NCBI GenBank assembly: GCA_050943615.1
Contig: JBMNPN010000010.1
Location: forward strand, 1-43,665
Reading direction: 5' to 3'
DNA from: CACZQA01 sp050943615
GTDB taxonomy: Bacteria > Actinomycetota > Coriobacteriia > Coriobacteriales > QAMH01
DNA length: 43,665 bases
In this document: one piece after another, positions 43,352 through 43,665 of the stretch
Layout: the number at the start of each line of letters is the position of its first letter
Numbering within the stretch: the stretch's first letter is position 1
The notes under the pieces: generated by a model
The model's database searches: none
Told to the model about the DNA's origin: nothing
What the model saw: the letters and a program-made list of their open reading frames with translations, nothing else
Position numbers and translations under genes: made by a program

Positions 43352-43665
43352 GGCATCGAACCCAGTCACGTGGTCGACCACCAAGCCCCCCTCGATGCAG
43401 CCCGCGCCGAACCCCGCCACGTGGTCGACCACCAAGGGCGTTTGGATGCAGGATCCGCGCCGAACCCGCCTACGTGGGCGAGCAAACGGCCGGAATCCGC
43501 ATCGAACCCAGCCACGTGGTCGACCACCAGAAGGGTTTGGATGCAGCCCGCGCCGAACCCCGCCACGTGGTCGACCACCAAGGGCGTTTGGATGCAGAAA
43601 ACGCGCCGAACCCTCCCACGTGGGCGAGCAAACGGCCGGAATCCGCATCGAACCCAGCCACGTGG
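43352..43665. repeat. Palindromic repeat array 4, continuing past the window
   Basis: GTGGTCGACCAC at 43370-43381, 43421-43432, 43516-43527 and 43567-43578 (51, 95, 51 bp). Two successive 146-bp units (from 43421 and 43567) are almost identical, including the core-less third subunit with CCACGTGGGCGAGCAAACGG. This array is inverted relative to arrays 2 and 3 (GGGCGAG instead of CTCGCCC). It is cut by the window end. Confidence 0.92.

Overview
The window looks like chromosomal DNA from a GC-rich actinobacterium, most likely a gut-type member of the class Coriobacteriia (Collinsella, Olsenella or Eggerthellaceae relatives). This is inferred from strongly GC-biased codons in the housekeeping genes, a multi-pass membrane LuxR-family regulator, BspA-like/GLUG/Ig-like surface proteins with lysine-rich C-termini instead of LPXTG signals, and the absence of outer-membrane genes. 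No rRNA, tRNA, CRISPR array or recognisable transposase was seen.

Left part (1-14.3 kb). A LysR regulator cut by the window edge is divergent from an operon of a PaaK-like aryl-CoA ligase and a stand-alone LysR effector-binding domain with no DNA-binding domain. Next come a glutamate-cysteine ligase-like gene with a tail-to-head acyltransferase, a DUF559-type nuclease-like gene between two arrays of an exact 81-bp repeat, the obgE-proB-plsY operon, a MutT-like Nudix gene, gap and rsmI. Four intergenic gaps (3.2, 11.5, 12.6 and 43.4 kb) hold arrays built on the palindrome GTGGTCGACCAC, all with the same 51/95-bp spacing, i.e. a 146-bp higher-order unit.

Middle (15.1-20.3 kb). A 1.4-kb protein-free stretch carries two tandem copies of a candidate small RNA gene (minus strand, about 133 nt, with conserved promoter and terminator), two copies of a 134-bp element with terminal inverted repeats, and five 23-bp AT-rich iterons directly in front of a DUF4143 ATPase. 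A third small RNA copy lies at 43.1-43.3 kb. Then follow, on the minus strand, a six-pass membrane LuxR regulator and a Tat-exported ABC-type binding protein, overlapping by 4 nt.

Right part (20.6-43 kb). This is a surface-protein locus of nine plus-strand genes. Two similar modules, each with a membrane-anchored Ig/oxidoreductase-fold-like protein followed by a large GLUG/Ig-like protein and accompanied by a small secreted protein of the same fold, flank a two-gene proton-channel unit (MotA/TolQ/ExbB plus DUF2149). A reasonable but unproven reading is an energised cell-surface machine in a single-membrane bacterium. Base composition changes sharply inside several of these genes, which suggests mosaic assembly. 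The small RNAs contain a loop sequence complementary to the strong GGGAGGAG-type ribosome-binding sites of this locus, so they may regulate it.
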